From the NCBI GenBank assembly GCA_902773435.1, contig CACYEN010000007.1, positions 1 to 38,759 of the forward strand: a stretch of 38,759 bases of DNA. Direction: 5' to 3'. Each line of letters opens with the position of its first letter. Position 1 is the first letter of the stretch. The position numbers and the translations under genes were made by a program. Of the stretch, positions 14,406 through 22,441 are shown piece by piece. The notes under the pieces are model-generated. The model did no database searches, was not told the DNA's origin, and saw only the letters and a program-made list of their open reading frames with translations. Source of the DNA: an uncultured Lachnospiraceae bacterium. Its GTDB lineage: Bacteria > Bacillota > Clostridia > Lachnospirales > Lachnospiraceae.

Positions 14406-16685
14406 ATGAAAAAATCAACGCATGATATCCGGGTTCCGGAGCTGCTCGCCCCGGCCGGCTCCGCGGAGGGATTCAGGGCCGTCATCGCCGCCGGCGCCGA
14501 CGCGGTCTATATCGGGGGAAGCCGGTTCAGCGCAAGGGCCTACGCGGATAATCCGGAGGAGGACGACCTGGTCCGGCTGATCGATTACGCCCATCTTCGC
14601 GGCGTCAGAGTTTATCTCACGGTGAATACGCTCCTCAAGGATTCCGAGATGGAGGAGCTTTACGGCTATATGCTCCCGCTCTACCGGGCGGGCGTCGACG
14701 CGGTGCTGGTCCAGGACTTCGGGGTGCTCCGCTTTCTCAGGAGACATTTCCCTGATTTGCCCCTTCACGCGAGCACACAGATGACGGTCACGGGCCCGGA
14801 GTCGGCCGCGTGGCTTCGGGACTTCGGGGTGACGAGGATCGTCCCGGCGCGGGAGCTCTCGCTGCCGGAACTTCTCAGGATGAAGAGTGAGAGCGGGCTC
14901 GAGGTCGAGACATTTATCCACGGCGCGCTCTGCTGCTCATACTCGGGACAGTGCCTGTACTCCAGTATGATCGGGGGCCGGTCAGGCAACAGGGGCCGGT
15001 GCGCCCAGCCGTGCAGGCTTCTCTATCTCCTGGACTGCGACGACTTCGACGGGAGCACGTCGATCGTTGAGAGAAAAGACGCGAGGCATTACCTGAGCCC
15101 GAAGGACCTGAACGGGATCGACCTCCTGCAGGAACTCGCGGTCGCGGGGATCGACTCCCTCAAGATCGAGGGAAGGATGAAGAAACCGGAGTACGCCGCC
15201 GGCGTCGTGTCCATCTACAGGAAGTACCTGGACAGGATCCGGGAAGGCCTTCCGGCCTCCGTCGAACCCGGCGACCGCCAGGCGCTCTACGACCTCTACA
15301 ACCGGAGCGGTTTTACGGACGGGTATTATCACCGGAGAAACGGTCCCGGGATGATGGCGTGTGTCAAGCACGAGCTGACAGCCGCGGAGGCGGAGACGAG
15401 GCAGCGCCTGTACGGCGTCATGAGGGAGAGATATATTGACCGGGAGAGGACGGTTCCGGTCTCCGTGAGTGCGAGGGTTTTCGCCGGAGAGGAGATTGAG
15501 GCCGTGTACGAAGCTTCGGGAATCGGCGCGCGCGTGAGCGGGCCCCCCGCGTCCGAGGCGAGGAACAGGGCCCTCGATGAGAAGAGTATCGGGGACCGCC
15601 TGTCGAAGACCGGGGGAACGGGTTTCACGGCGGAAAGCGCCGACGTCATGACCGACGGGAAGAGCTTCGTGCCGGTGAAGGATCTCAACAATCTGAGGAG
15701 GGACGGGATCGCCGCGCTCTCGGAGGCGATTCTTTCGCGCTCAAGGAGAAGCGGGGAGGTTCCTCCCGACGGAAGCCCCAGGGGAGCGGGAGCCGGGAGA
15801 GGCACCGGCGCGGGGGTGAGCCCGGCCGGAGGATCATCGGAGGAGAAGGCGGGGATGAGCCCGCCGGAGGTCGCGGCGTCCGTCAGCGACGAGGCGCAGC
15901 TCTGCGCCGTGCTCCGTTCCCCCGCCGTCTCGCGCGTGTATCTCGAGGCTTCCATGCTCTGCGCGGCGGGCGATCCCGCGGCGGAAGCGGTCCGGCTCGG
16001 GGAGCGGACACGCCGCGCCGGGAAATCCGTCTCCATCGCGTTTCCCTATATCGACAGGGGGGAGAGCAGCACGCGGAAGCTCAAAGAGGCCGCGGAGGAG
16101 CTGATCCGCGGCGGGTTCAGCAGCTTCCTCGTGAGAAGTCCGGAGACCTGTGCCTGGTTTGTGAGGCGGGGGATGGCGGGGCATCTGACCGCCGACGCCG
16201 GGCTCTACACGTTCAACAGCGAGGCGCAGGCGTTCCTCAGGGAGAGCGGGGTTCTGTCCGACACCGCGCCGTTCGAGCTCAACCGGAAAGAACTCTTCCG
16301 GAGGGACAACAGCTTAAGCGAGATCGTCGTCTACGGATATATCCCGCTCATGGTCACCGTGCAGTGCCTCTCGAAGAATACAGACCGGTGCCGGCGGAAA
16401 AATGACCGCTTCGTGCTGACGGACCGGATGGGCATGAAATTCCCGGTAAAATGTGACTGTGTTTTCTGTTATAATATCGTGAGAAACAGCCTGCCGCTCA
16501 TGCTGCTCGGGGAGCTCGATTCCATCCGGAGGATGGGATTCCCGGGGATCAGGCTCATGTTTACCGACGAGGACGCCGGGGAGACCGCGGCGGTCCTCCG
16601 GACCGCGGAGGAGGCGCTCCGCGGAAATCCGCCGGCCGGAGGCGACAGGTGGACGAAAGGACATTTTCTGAGAGGGGTCGAATAG
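14406..16685 (+). CDS. U32 peptidase-family protein with DUF3656 region
   Basis: A 759-residue member of the U32 family. Relatives of this family (TrhP/YegQ, RlhA, UbiU) are Fe-S proteins that hydroxylate tRNA, rRNA or ubiquinone precursors rather than true proteases. The TIM-barrel part begins PELLAPAGSAEGFRAVIAAGADAVYIGG. The cluster cysteines lie at about 176-205 (GALCCSYSGQC and GRCAQPCRLLY). The second half matches the DUF3656-type extension with further Cys (VKCDCVFCYNIV). A Gly/Ser/Pro-rich insert at about 445-482 breaks the middle. The ATG has no usable SD in the open; the nearest is within the preceding hairpin. tRNA hydroxylation is plausible; the exact substrate is not visible. Confidence 0.88.
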   Translation: MKKSTHDIRVPELLAPAGSAEGFRAVIAAGADAVYIGGSRFSARAYADNPEEDDLVRLIDYAHLRGVRVYLTVNTLLKDSEMEELYGYMLPLYRAGVDAVLVQDFGVLRFLRRHFPDLPLHASTQMTVTGPESAAWLRDFGVTRIVPARELSLPELLRMKSESGLEVETFIHGALCCSYSGQCLYSSMIGGRSGNRGRCAQPCRLLYLLDCDDFDGSTSIVERKDARHYLSPKDLNGIDLLQELAVAGIDSLKIEGRMKKPEYAAGVVSIYRKYLDRIREGLPASVEPGDRQALYDLYNRSGFTDGYYHRRNGPGMMACVKHELTAAEAETRQRLYGVMRERYIDRERTVPVSVSARVFAGEEIEAVYEASGIGARVSGPPASEARNRALDEKSIGDRLSKTGGTGFTAESADVMTDGKSFVPVKDLNNLRRDGIAALSEAILSRSRRSGEVPPDGSPRGAGAGRGTGAGVSPAGGSSEEKAGMSPPEVAASVSDEAQLCAVLRSPAVSRVYLEASMLCAAGDPAAEAVRLGERTRRAGKSVSIAFPYIDRGESSTRKLKEAAEELIRGGFSSFLVRSPETCAWFVRRGMAGHLTADAGLYTFNSEAQAFLRESGVLSDTAPFELNRKELFRRDNSLSEIVVYGYIPLMVTVQCLSKNTDRCRRKNDRFVLTDRMGMKFPVKCDCVFCYNIVRNSLPLMLLGELDSIRRMGFPGIRLMFTDEDAGETAAVLRTAEEALRGNPPAGGDRWTKGHFLRGVE

Positions 16686-16692
16686 CCAGCCT

Positions 16693-18015
16693 ATGCACAT
16701 CCTGACACAGGCCGCGAAATATGTGTTTATAGTCCTCATGCTTCTCTTTTCGCTCATGGACTACACCTATTACGCGAGAAAGGACGAGGAGAAGAGAAAA
16801 AGAGTGCTGGGCAGTCAGATCAGCATCACTTATCTGACGCTCATTCTCGGGTTCCTGATCATCTTTCTGCATGACAGGAACCTCCTTGTGCTGTTCCTGC
16901 TCGCGAGCATCTGCATCTACTACGGCATAACACTGGTGCTCTACAGGCTGATCTACCCCCGCTCGTCGATGCTGCTCGTCAACAACATGCTGATGCTGCT
17001 CGGCGTCGGCTTCATCATGATCGCCCGCCTCAACATGGACCAGGCCATGAAGCAGTTCATGATCTCCGCGGGCGGAACCGCCGTCGCTTTCATCATTCCG
17101 GTCATCATCAGGAAACTGAAAGGCCTGTCAAAACTCCGGATCTTCTACGCGGCCGCCGGTATCGCGGCGCTTCTATGCGTCCTCGCGCTCGCGAGGATCA
17201 GCGGAGGCGCGAAGCTGTCCATATCGGTCGGCGGTTTTACCATCCAGTTCTCCGAGCTGGTCAAGATCACTCTCGTGTTTTATCTCGCTTCGAAGCTCTC
17301 CAGGGACACGTCGGTGAGGAGCGTCGTGACGGCGGCCGCGGTCTCGGCGGTCCACGTCGTCATCCTCGTGCTGTCGACGGACCTCGGGACGGCGCTCGTC
17401 TTTTTCGTGACGGCGCTCGTCATGATCTACGTCGCGACGAGGAACCCCGTTTGGCCCCTCGCGGGCATGGCGGCGGGCTCCGGCGCTTCCGTCGCGGCAT
17501 ACCACCTGTTCGACCATGTGCAGAAGAGAGTCACGGCGTGGAAGGACCCGTTCGCGGTCTATGACACCTCGGGCTACCAGATCGGGCAGGGACTCTTCGC
17601 GATCGGCGCGGGAGGCTGGTTCGGGACGGGGCTCTTCGGCGGAAAGCCGCAATGGATTCCCGTTGCGACAAAGGATTTCATTTTCGCGGCGATCTGTGAG
17701 GAATTCGGGTCGGTGTTCGGCATCAGCCTGCTGCTTGTCTGCATGAGTATGTATCTCCTGATCATCACGATCTCGATGACGATCAGGAGCCGCTTCTATA
17801 AGCTTGTCGCGATCGGGCTCGGGACCGAATACGCGTTTCAGGTATTTCTGACCGTGGGCGGCGTCACGAAGTTTATTCCGATGACCGGCATCACGCTGCC
17901 GCTCGTGAGTTACGGAGGGAGTTCCGTCGTCAGCACGATCATTATGCTGGCGATCATCCAGGGACTGTACATCCTGCGTGAAGACGAAGGAGAAGAGACT
18001 CTTGAAAGATTCTGA
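16693..18015 (+). CDS. SEDS-family peptidoglycan glycosyltransferase (FtsW/RodA/SpoVE type)
   Basis: A 440-residue polytopic membrane protein of the SEDS family, which polymerises lipid II into glycan strands together with a class B penicillin-binding protein. The conserved C-terminal half is clear: STDLGTALVFFVTALVMIY (with the family Asp), GYQIGQGLFAIGAGGWFGTGL, FIFAAICEEFG, and FIPMTGITLPLVSYGGSS. The first about 160 residues carry extra hydrophobic segments, as in the FtsW-like proteins paired with PbpA in Gram-positives. The partner gene begins inside its 3' end. Whether it serves division, elongation or the spore cortex cannot be settled from the sequence. Confidence 0.92.
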   Translation: MHILTQAAKYVFIVLMLLFSLMDYTYYARKDEEKRKRVLGSQISITYLTLILGFLIIFLHDRNLLVLFLLASICIYYGITLVLYRLIYPRSSMLLVNNMLMLLGVGFIMIARLNMDQAMKQFMISAGGTAVAFIIPVIIRKLKGLSKLRIFYAAAGIAALLCVLALARISGGAKLSISVGGFTIQFSELVKITLVFYLASKLSRDTSVRSVVTAAAVSAVHVVILVLSTDLGTALVFFVTALVMIYVATRNPVWPLAGMAAGSGASVAAYHLFDHVQKRVTAWKDPFAVYDTSGYQIGQGLFAIGAGGWFGTGLFGGKPQWIPVATKDFIFAAICEEFGSVFGISLLLVCMSMYLLIITISMTIRSRFYKLVAIGLGTEYAFQVFLTVGGVTKFIPMTGITLPLVSYGGSSVVSTIIMLAIIQGLYILREDEGEETLERF

Positions 18016-19744
18016 GAGAATGGGGTTCCGGGGATCCCGGAGAGAGAGTCCGGGACCGGTAACCGACGGGATCAGGCCGACGCCCGAGAGCGGGCCGCTG
18101 ATCTATCCGGGGATGGAGGACGCGGGGATCGGATCCGTCATCGATGAGGATCCGGACTACTCCGGAGGCTTCGACCCGGACGGATCCGATGAAGGCGGCT
18201 TCTCCGGCGGAGCCGGGCACCGGGCAGACCCCGATGACATCTATGGCGGCCCGGACGGCGGGGAGCCGTATGACGATCCGGACGATGAGGCGGACGGACC
18301 GGACGGGGACGAAGAGAGGGACAGGAGGAGACTGAGGAGGATCAACGGGCCCTACCGCTTTATCGCGCTCGCGTTCATCATCCTCTTCATCATGCTCATG
18401 GCCAATCTCATCCGCTTCAACATCTATGAGAAGGACGCCATACTGAACAACCCGAACAACAGGAGGCAGAACGCTCAGGCCGAGCGGGTGGTCAGGGGGC
18501 CGATCGTCTCCTCTGACGGGGTTGTGCTCGCGCGCACGGAGGTGTACGGGGACGGGACCGAGGAGCGCGTCTACCCCGGCTACAACGTCTTCGCCCACGT
18601 GGTCGGTTATACCTCGAGGGGGAAGACAGGCCTCGAGTCAATCGCGAATTACCAGCTTCTCACAGCCCACAACAACATCATTGACCAGATCATCAATGAT
18701 TTCAGGAATAAAAAGAACCCCGGGGACACGGTCGTCACGACCATAGACGCGTCCCTGCAGCAGAGATGCTACGAGGCGCTCGGCGACAGAAGGGGCGCGG
18801 TCGTCGCGATCGATCCCAGGACGGGCGCTGTCCGGGCGATGGTATCCAAGCCGGATTTTGACCCGAACTCGATCGCCGACATCTGGGACGAGATGATCTC
18901 GGATCCCTCCAACAGCCAGCTTCTCAACAGGGCGACGCAGGGCCTGTATCCGCCGGGATCGACCTTCAAGATCGTCACGTCGCTGTCGTATCTGCGTGCC
19001 TACAACGCGTTTGACAGCTTCCGGTACAACTGCACCGGAGAATTTACAGTGGACGATTCTACGGTACATTGCTACAATAATACGGCTCACGGGGAGGAGA
19101 CATTTTCGGAGGCGTTCGCGCACAGCTGCAACACCGCGTTCTCCGAGATCGGGCTCATGCTCGGCACGTCGAAGCTGAGCGACACGGCGAAAGAGCTCAT
19201 GTTCGGGGAGAAGATGCCGTCCGAGCTCTACTCCTCCAGGACGCGCTGGCAGCTCAATTCCTCCTCTGACGACATTGAACTGGTCCAGACCGCGTTCGGG
19301 CAGGGTAAGACGCTCACGACGCCATACCATATGGCGCTGATCGCGGCGGCGATCGCCAACAGGGGAGTCGTCATGACCCCGTATCTCATCGAACGCGTCG
19401 AGAACAGCGGCGGAAGCGTCATCAGCAGGACGTCTTCCTCGAGGTACAGACGGATTATGTCGGAGTCCGAGGCGGCAAGGCTCACGCAGCTCATGGAGAC
19501 GGCTGTCACGGATGGGACTGCGTCCCTTCTCAGCGATTACGGGATCAGCGCCGCGGGAAAGACCGGGTCGGCCGAGTATTACCGGGAGAACGGATCGATG
19601 GGCACGCATTCCTGGTTTGTCGGGTTCACGAACCCCGGCAATCCGGACCTTGTCATCGCCGTTCTCGCCGAGGACGGCGGCGCGGGCAGCTCGACGGCGG
19701 TCCCGATCGCGGCTGAGATTCTCGACGGATTCATTTACGATTGA
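18002..19744 (+). CDS. Class B penicillin-binding protein (D,D-transpeptidase, PbpA-like)
   Basis: A 580-residue transpeptidase that crosslinks peptidoglycan. The motifs are SxxK at Ser320-Lys323 (YPPGSTFKIVT), SxN at Ser375 (SHSCN-type AHSCNTAF) and KTG at Lys520 (AAGKTGSAEYY). One membrane segment (ALAFIILFIMLMANLI) follows an unusual cytosolic N-terminus of about 115 residues rich in Asp, Gly and Pro. The short region between membrane and catalytic domain (GYNVFAHVVGYTSRGKTGLES) resembles PbpA of actinobacteria rather than FtsI with its large pedestal. The TTG at 18002 follows AAGGAG by nine bases; a GTG at 17978 and an ATG at 18020 are alternatives. It overlaps its SEDS partner. Confidence 0.92.
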   Translation: MKDSERMGFRGSRRESPGPVTDGIRPTPESGPLIYPGMEDAGIGSVIDEDPDYSGGFDPDGSDEGGFSGGAGHRADPDDIYGGPDGGEPYDDPDDEADGPDGDEERDRRRLRRINGPYRFIALAFIILFIMLMANLIRFNIYEKDAILNNPNNRRQNAQAERVVRGPIVSSDGVVLARTEVYGDGTEERVYPGYNVFAHVVGYTSRGKTGLESIANYQLLTAHNNIIDQIINDFRNKKNPGDTVVTTIDASLQQRCYEALGDRRGAVVAIDPRTGAVRAMVSKPDFDPNSIADIWDEMISDPSNSQLLNRATQGLYPPGSTFKIVTSLSYLRAYNAFDSFRYNCTGEFTVDDSTVHCYNNTAHGEETFSEAFAHSCNTAFSEIGLMLGTSKLSDTAKELMFGEKMPSELYSSRTRWQLNSSSDDIELVQTAFGQGKTLTTPYHMALIAAAIANRGVVMTPYLIERVENSGGSVISRTSSSRYRRIMSESEAARLTQLMETAVTDGTASLLSDYGISAAGKTGSAEYYRENGSMGTHSWFVGFTNPGNPDLVIAVLAEDGGAGSSTAVPIAAEILDGFIYD

Positions 19745-19772
19745 TACGGAATTCAAGGAGCGGACATCTGGC

Positions 19773-20114
19773 ATGCTTTCCTGGTACGGACAACTCTATA
19801 CGGGAGAAGGCGCCGCGAAATACGCGCGCAGGATCAGGCGAAGGGCGGACGCCGGGAAGACCGACGTCGGACACTGGTTCATCACGCTGGCCTCGAACGG
19901 GTCAGACGAGCTCGACCTCTTACCGGGGTGGCTGCTGTCGCAGAAGAACTTCCGGGCGAGGGTCCCGATGATCGTCGGGATCGCGGCGGACAGGCGCGAG
20001 GCGTTGGATCTTGTCGTCAGAATCGCTGATGAATGCTATCGGGCGACAGGGGACGCAAACATCAGGGAGTGGCTCCTCAGCAGGGAGAGGAAGAAACAGG
20101 CGGGAGTGCGCTGA
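19773..20114 (+). CDS. Conserved hypothetical protein (113 residues)
   Basis: I do not recognise this protein. It is soluble, rich in Arg and aromatic residues, with an N-terminal MLSWYGQLYTGEGAAKYARRI and a middle GHWFITLASNGSDELDLLPGWLLS. The last third is helical (EALDLVVRIADECYRATGDANI). No signal peptide or membrane segment is seen. Codon use matches its neighbours, so it is probably a genuine gene. AAGGAG stands twelve bases before the ATG, a rather long spacing. Position between the transpeptidase and the DUF2953/YtfJ pair suggests an envelope or sporulation link, by context only. Confidence 0.75.
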   Translation: MLSWYGQLYTGEGAAKYARRIRRRADAGKTDVGHWFITLASNGSDELDLLPGWLLSQKNFRARVPMIVGIAADRREALDLVVRIADECYRATGDANIREWLLSRERKKQAGVR

Positions 20115-20161
20115 GCGCTTTCCGCGCGGCGTTCCATCAACAGTATACGGGTAGACAGGGT

Positions 20162-21232
20162 ATGACAGTATTCTTCAGCGTGCTGACGGTGATCGGCAAG
20201 GTGATCCTCATCTTACTGCTGATCGTTCTGGCCCTCCTGCTGCTGGTCCTTCTCGTTCCGGTGAAGTACGCGGGCAGCGTGGAGGGAACGAGAGGCCGCG
20301 TCGACAGCGGCGTCGAGGTGACGTGGCTCTTCAGGGCGGCTGCTCTTCGCCTCAGGTTCCACAGGGCGGACGGGGAAAATGAAATTCAGAGAGACTTCAG
20401 GATATTCGGGATATCCCCGCGCGAGATGAAGGAAAAAGCCCGGGCTGCGGGCAGGGAACGGCGGAAGGCGGAGAAGAAGAGAAGGCTCAGAAAGCTTAAA
20501 GACCGCGATCCCGAGGAATACCGGCGTCTCAAAGAGGAGGCCAGAAAGAGGAAGGAAGCCCGGAAGGAGGAAGAAGCGAGGGCCGCTGCCGAGCGTGAAA
20601 TCAGGCGCCGGATGGAGGAGAAGGCCCGCCTTGAGACGAAAAAGAAGATCCGGGAGACGGAGGACCGCCGGGAGAGACGGAATCTTCGAAGAAAAGCCGC
20701 GGTGAGCCGGGTCGGCTCAATTGTTTCGCGGATCAGCCGCGCGGCGGAGAAGGCCGTGGAAAAGATCGTCGAGATCATCGCAGCCGCGTTCGACAGGATC
20801 TTCCGCCTGCCGGAGGAGATCGGAAGCCGGATCAGGAGCGCGGCCGACGCGCTCAGGAAGGCGAAGGATATCGCCTCATTCGCGGCGGACAGGAGGACGA
20901 GGGACGCCCTTGCGAGGTCTCTCAAAGCCTTCTTTTTCCTGCTCAGGCACTACAGGCCCCGCGAGATCTCCGGCAAGGCGGTCGTCGGCCTCGGCGATCC
21001 GGGTCTGACGGGACAGCTCTTCGGAGCCGCCTGCGCGTTTTATCCGGCTTATGGAAGGCGCTTCGAGCTGATCCCGGATTTTGAGGAAGCAGGTTTCGAA
21101 GGAAATGTCACCTTCGCGGGACGGATCGTCATCTTCTGGACCGTCGCGCAGGCGGTGGGACTGCTCCTTCGCGGCAGTGTGAGATATGTGATACACTATA
21201 TAAGAAACTCAGGTAAGGAGGAAATGGAGTAA
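20162..21232 (+). CDS. DUF2953 membrane protein (YtfI-like) with charged helix
   Basis: A 356-residue protein of the DUF2953 family. Residues 1-34 form a membrane anchor, followed by GRVDSGVEVTWLFRAAALRLRF. An insert at about 88-180 is almost purely Arg, Lys, Glu and Ala and looks like a single long helix. The family signature resumes at AVVGLGDPGLTGQLFGAACAFYP and PDFEEAGFEGNVTFAGRIV. In Bacillus the family member YtfI lies next to YtfJ, as here: this stop overlaps the ytfJ start by one base. A role in sporulation or germination is inferred from that pairing; the molecular function is unknown. Confidence 0.85.
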   Translation: MTVFFSVLTVIGKVILILLLIVLALLLLVLLVPVKYAGSVEGTRGRVDSGVEVTWLFRAAALRLRFHRADGENEIQRDFRIFGISPREMKEKARAAGRERRKAEKKRRLRKLKDRDPEEYRRLKEEARKRKEARKEEEARAAAEREIRRRMEEKARLETKKKIRETEDRRERRNLRRKAAVSRVGSIVSRISRAAEKAVEKIVEIIAAAFDRIFRLPEEIGSRIRSAADALRKAKDIASFAADRRTRDALARSLKAFFFLLRHYRPREISGKAVVGLGDPGLTGQLFGAACAFYPAYGRRFELIPDFEEAGFEGNVTFAGRIVIFWTVAQAVGLLLRGSVRYVIHYIRNSGKEEME

Positions 21233-21615
21233 TGGCTGACCATCAGGATTTTCAGAGTACGGTGCAGACACTGTTTGACGGAATGGAAGGATTTATCAGT
21301 TCGAAGACCGTCGTGGGAGAGGCGATCCATATCGGGGACACGGTCCTTCTTCCGCTCATGGACGTCTCGTTCGGGGTCGGGGCGGGCGCCACTTCCTCCA
21401 AAGACCGGGAGTCGCCGAACGCCGGCGGCGCGATCGGGGGCAGGATGTCGCCGAGCGCGGTCCTGATCATCTCAAAGGGCACGACGAAGCTCGTCAGCGT
21501 CAAGACCCAGGACGGGCTCTCAAAGATCCTCGACATGGTTCCCGATATGGTCAACAAGTTCACGTCCGGCAAGGAAGACAAAGAAGAAAAGGAAGCTGAA
21601 GCGGAAGAAGAATAA
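21232..21615 (+). CDS. ytfJ: GerW/YtfJ family sporulation protein
   Basis: A 127-residue YtfJ (GerW) protein. In Bacillus its homologue is made during sporulation and needed for normal germination response. The family core is complete: VVGEAIHIGDTVLLPLMDVSFGVGAG and NAGGAIGGRMSPSAVLII. The tail after residue 110 is Lys/Glu-rich and variable. The ATG is coupled to the DUF2953 stop (TAATG). Its presence suggests that the organism is, or descends from, a spore former. Confidence 0.93.
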   Translation: MADHQDFQSTVQTLFDGMEGFISSKTVVGEAIHIGDTVLLPLMDVSFGVGAGATSSKDRESPNAGGAIGGRMSPSAVLIISKGTTKLVSVKTQDGLSKILDMVPDMVNKFTSGKEDKEEKEAEAEEE

Positions 21616-21662
21616 GGTTTATTGAGGCGCGCACGGGCCCCGGGAAGTTTTTTTAAAAATGC

Positions 21663-21689
21663 TTGCAATGCCCATGCGCATCTGATAAT
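21663..21689 (+). promoter_or_regulatory. Probable promoter for rpmB
   Basis: TTGCAA (21663-21668) is followed by GATAAT (21684-21689) at 15 bases, or TAATAT at 17 bases. The segment is AT-rich after a G/C block and a T7A5 run. Either pairing would start transcription near 21697, about 45 bases before the L28 ATG. Confidence 0.55.
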
Positions 21690-21743
21690 ATATCTTTGTT
21701 CGGCTCCGCGAGAGCTTATTTATTATGCAAGGAGGTGTTACAG

Positions 21744-21932
21744 ATGGCGGTTTGCTCCATTTGCGGAAAGGGCGCACACTTCGGAAACAATGTGAGCCAT
21801 TCTCATAGAAGATCCAACAGAATGTGGAAAGCGAATATCAAGAGAGTCAAAGTTATGGTCAACGGGACTCCGCGGCATGCATATGTCTGCGCTTCCTGCC
21901 TGAAAAAGTCCGGTCTCGTCGAGAGAGCCTGA
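21744..21932 (+). CDS. rpmB: Ribosomal protein L28
   Basis: A 62-residue L28 of the zinc-binding type: CSICGK near the N-terminus and CASCLKK near the C-terminus form the four-Cys site. The central GNNVSHSHRRSNRMWKANIKRV is the family core. An earlier in-frame start at 21663 lies within the promoter; the ATG at 21744 has AAGGAGGTG upstream. rpmB before yloU and fakA is a classic Firmicute order. Transcribed alone between its promoter and a terminator. Confidence 0.97.
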   Translation: MAVCSICGKGAHFGNNVSHSHRRSNRMWKANIKRVKVMVNGTPRHAYVCASCLKKSGLVERA

Positions 21933-21959
21933 TATTTTTAATTTAATTTGTGACTGCAG

Positions 21960-21990
21960 AAGCCCCGGGGATGATTCTCCGGGGCTTTCG
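21960..21990 (+). terminator. Rho-independent terminator after rpmB
   Basis: A GC-rich stem of 12 bp with one G-U pair (21960-21971 with 21976-21987) closes a four-base loop and ends in TTT; a longer TTTTT run follows seven bases later. It lies 27 bases after the L28 stop. Confidence 0.8.
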
Positions 21991-22005
21991 TGACAGTTTT
22001 TATAC

Positions 22006-22034
22006 TTTTCAATTCCCCGCAAACAGAGTATAAT
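22006..22034 (+). promoter_or_regulatory. Sigma-A type promoter for yloU-fakA
   Basis: A perfect TATAAT (22029-22034) has a weak -35 (TTTTCA, 22006-22011) at 17 bases. The leader to the ATG at 22068 would be about 27 bases and contains ATGGAGG. Confidence 0.6.
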
Positions 22035-22067
22035 ACTGTGTGCTTTACATCACGATGGAGGTCTGAT

Positions 22068-22424
22068 ATGAAAGGTCATCTTAATTCCGATTACGGTGAG
22101 ATCCTCGTCGATGCGGATGTCATCGCCACCTATACCGGAAGCGTCGCAGTCGGATGCTTCGGTATTGTCGGGATGGCGGCTTACAGTATGAAAGACGGGC
22201 TGGTGCATCTCCTCAGACGCGACAGCCTGAAATACGGAATCAATGTCAAGATGAACAACAACAAAATATCGCTGACAATTCACTGCATTGTCGCGTACGG
22301 TGTAAGTATTCTCGCCGTTACCGAAAACCTGATCGAAGCCGTTCAGTACAAGGTCGAACAGTTCACAGGACTCAGCGTTGAAAAGATCGACGTGCTTGTC
22401 GAAGGCATTCGTGTGATTGATTGA
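22068..22424 (+). CDS. Asp23/Gls24 family envelope protein (YloU-like)
   Basis: A 118-residue protein of the Asp23/Gls24 (DUF322) family. It shows GEILVDADVIATYTGSVAVGCFGIVGMAA and ends with LSVEKIDVLVEGIRVID, both typical. Family members associate with the membrane and envelope stress, and YloU is regularly encoded just before the fatty acid kinase subunit, as here. The biochemical role is not established. The ATG at 22068 has GGAGG seven bases upstream; an in-frame start at 21990 lies upstream of the promoter and is rejected. Confidence 0.92.
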   Translation: MKGHLNSDYGEILVDADVIATYTGSVAVGCFGIVGMAAYSMKDGLVHLLRRDSLKYGINVKMNNNKISLTIHCIVAYGVSILAVTENLIEAVQYKVEQFTGLSVEKIDVLVEGIRVID

Positions 22425-22441
22425 TGGGGAGGAATACGGAC

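Noticed and set aside
16470..16490. TATAAT inside the U32 gene, a possible internal promoter for the SEDS gene
   Set aside because: The bases are explained by the codons for Cys-Tyr-Asn-Ile-Val in a conserved Cys motif, and no good -35 lies at the right distance.
21626..21655. G/C block followed by T7 after ytfJ considered as a terminator
   Set aside because: The GGGCCCCGGG segment is self-complementary but leaves no proper loop, so I could not draw a convincing stem.
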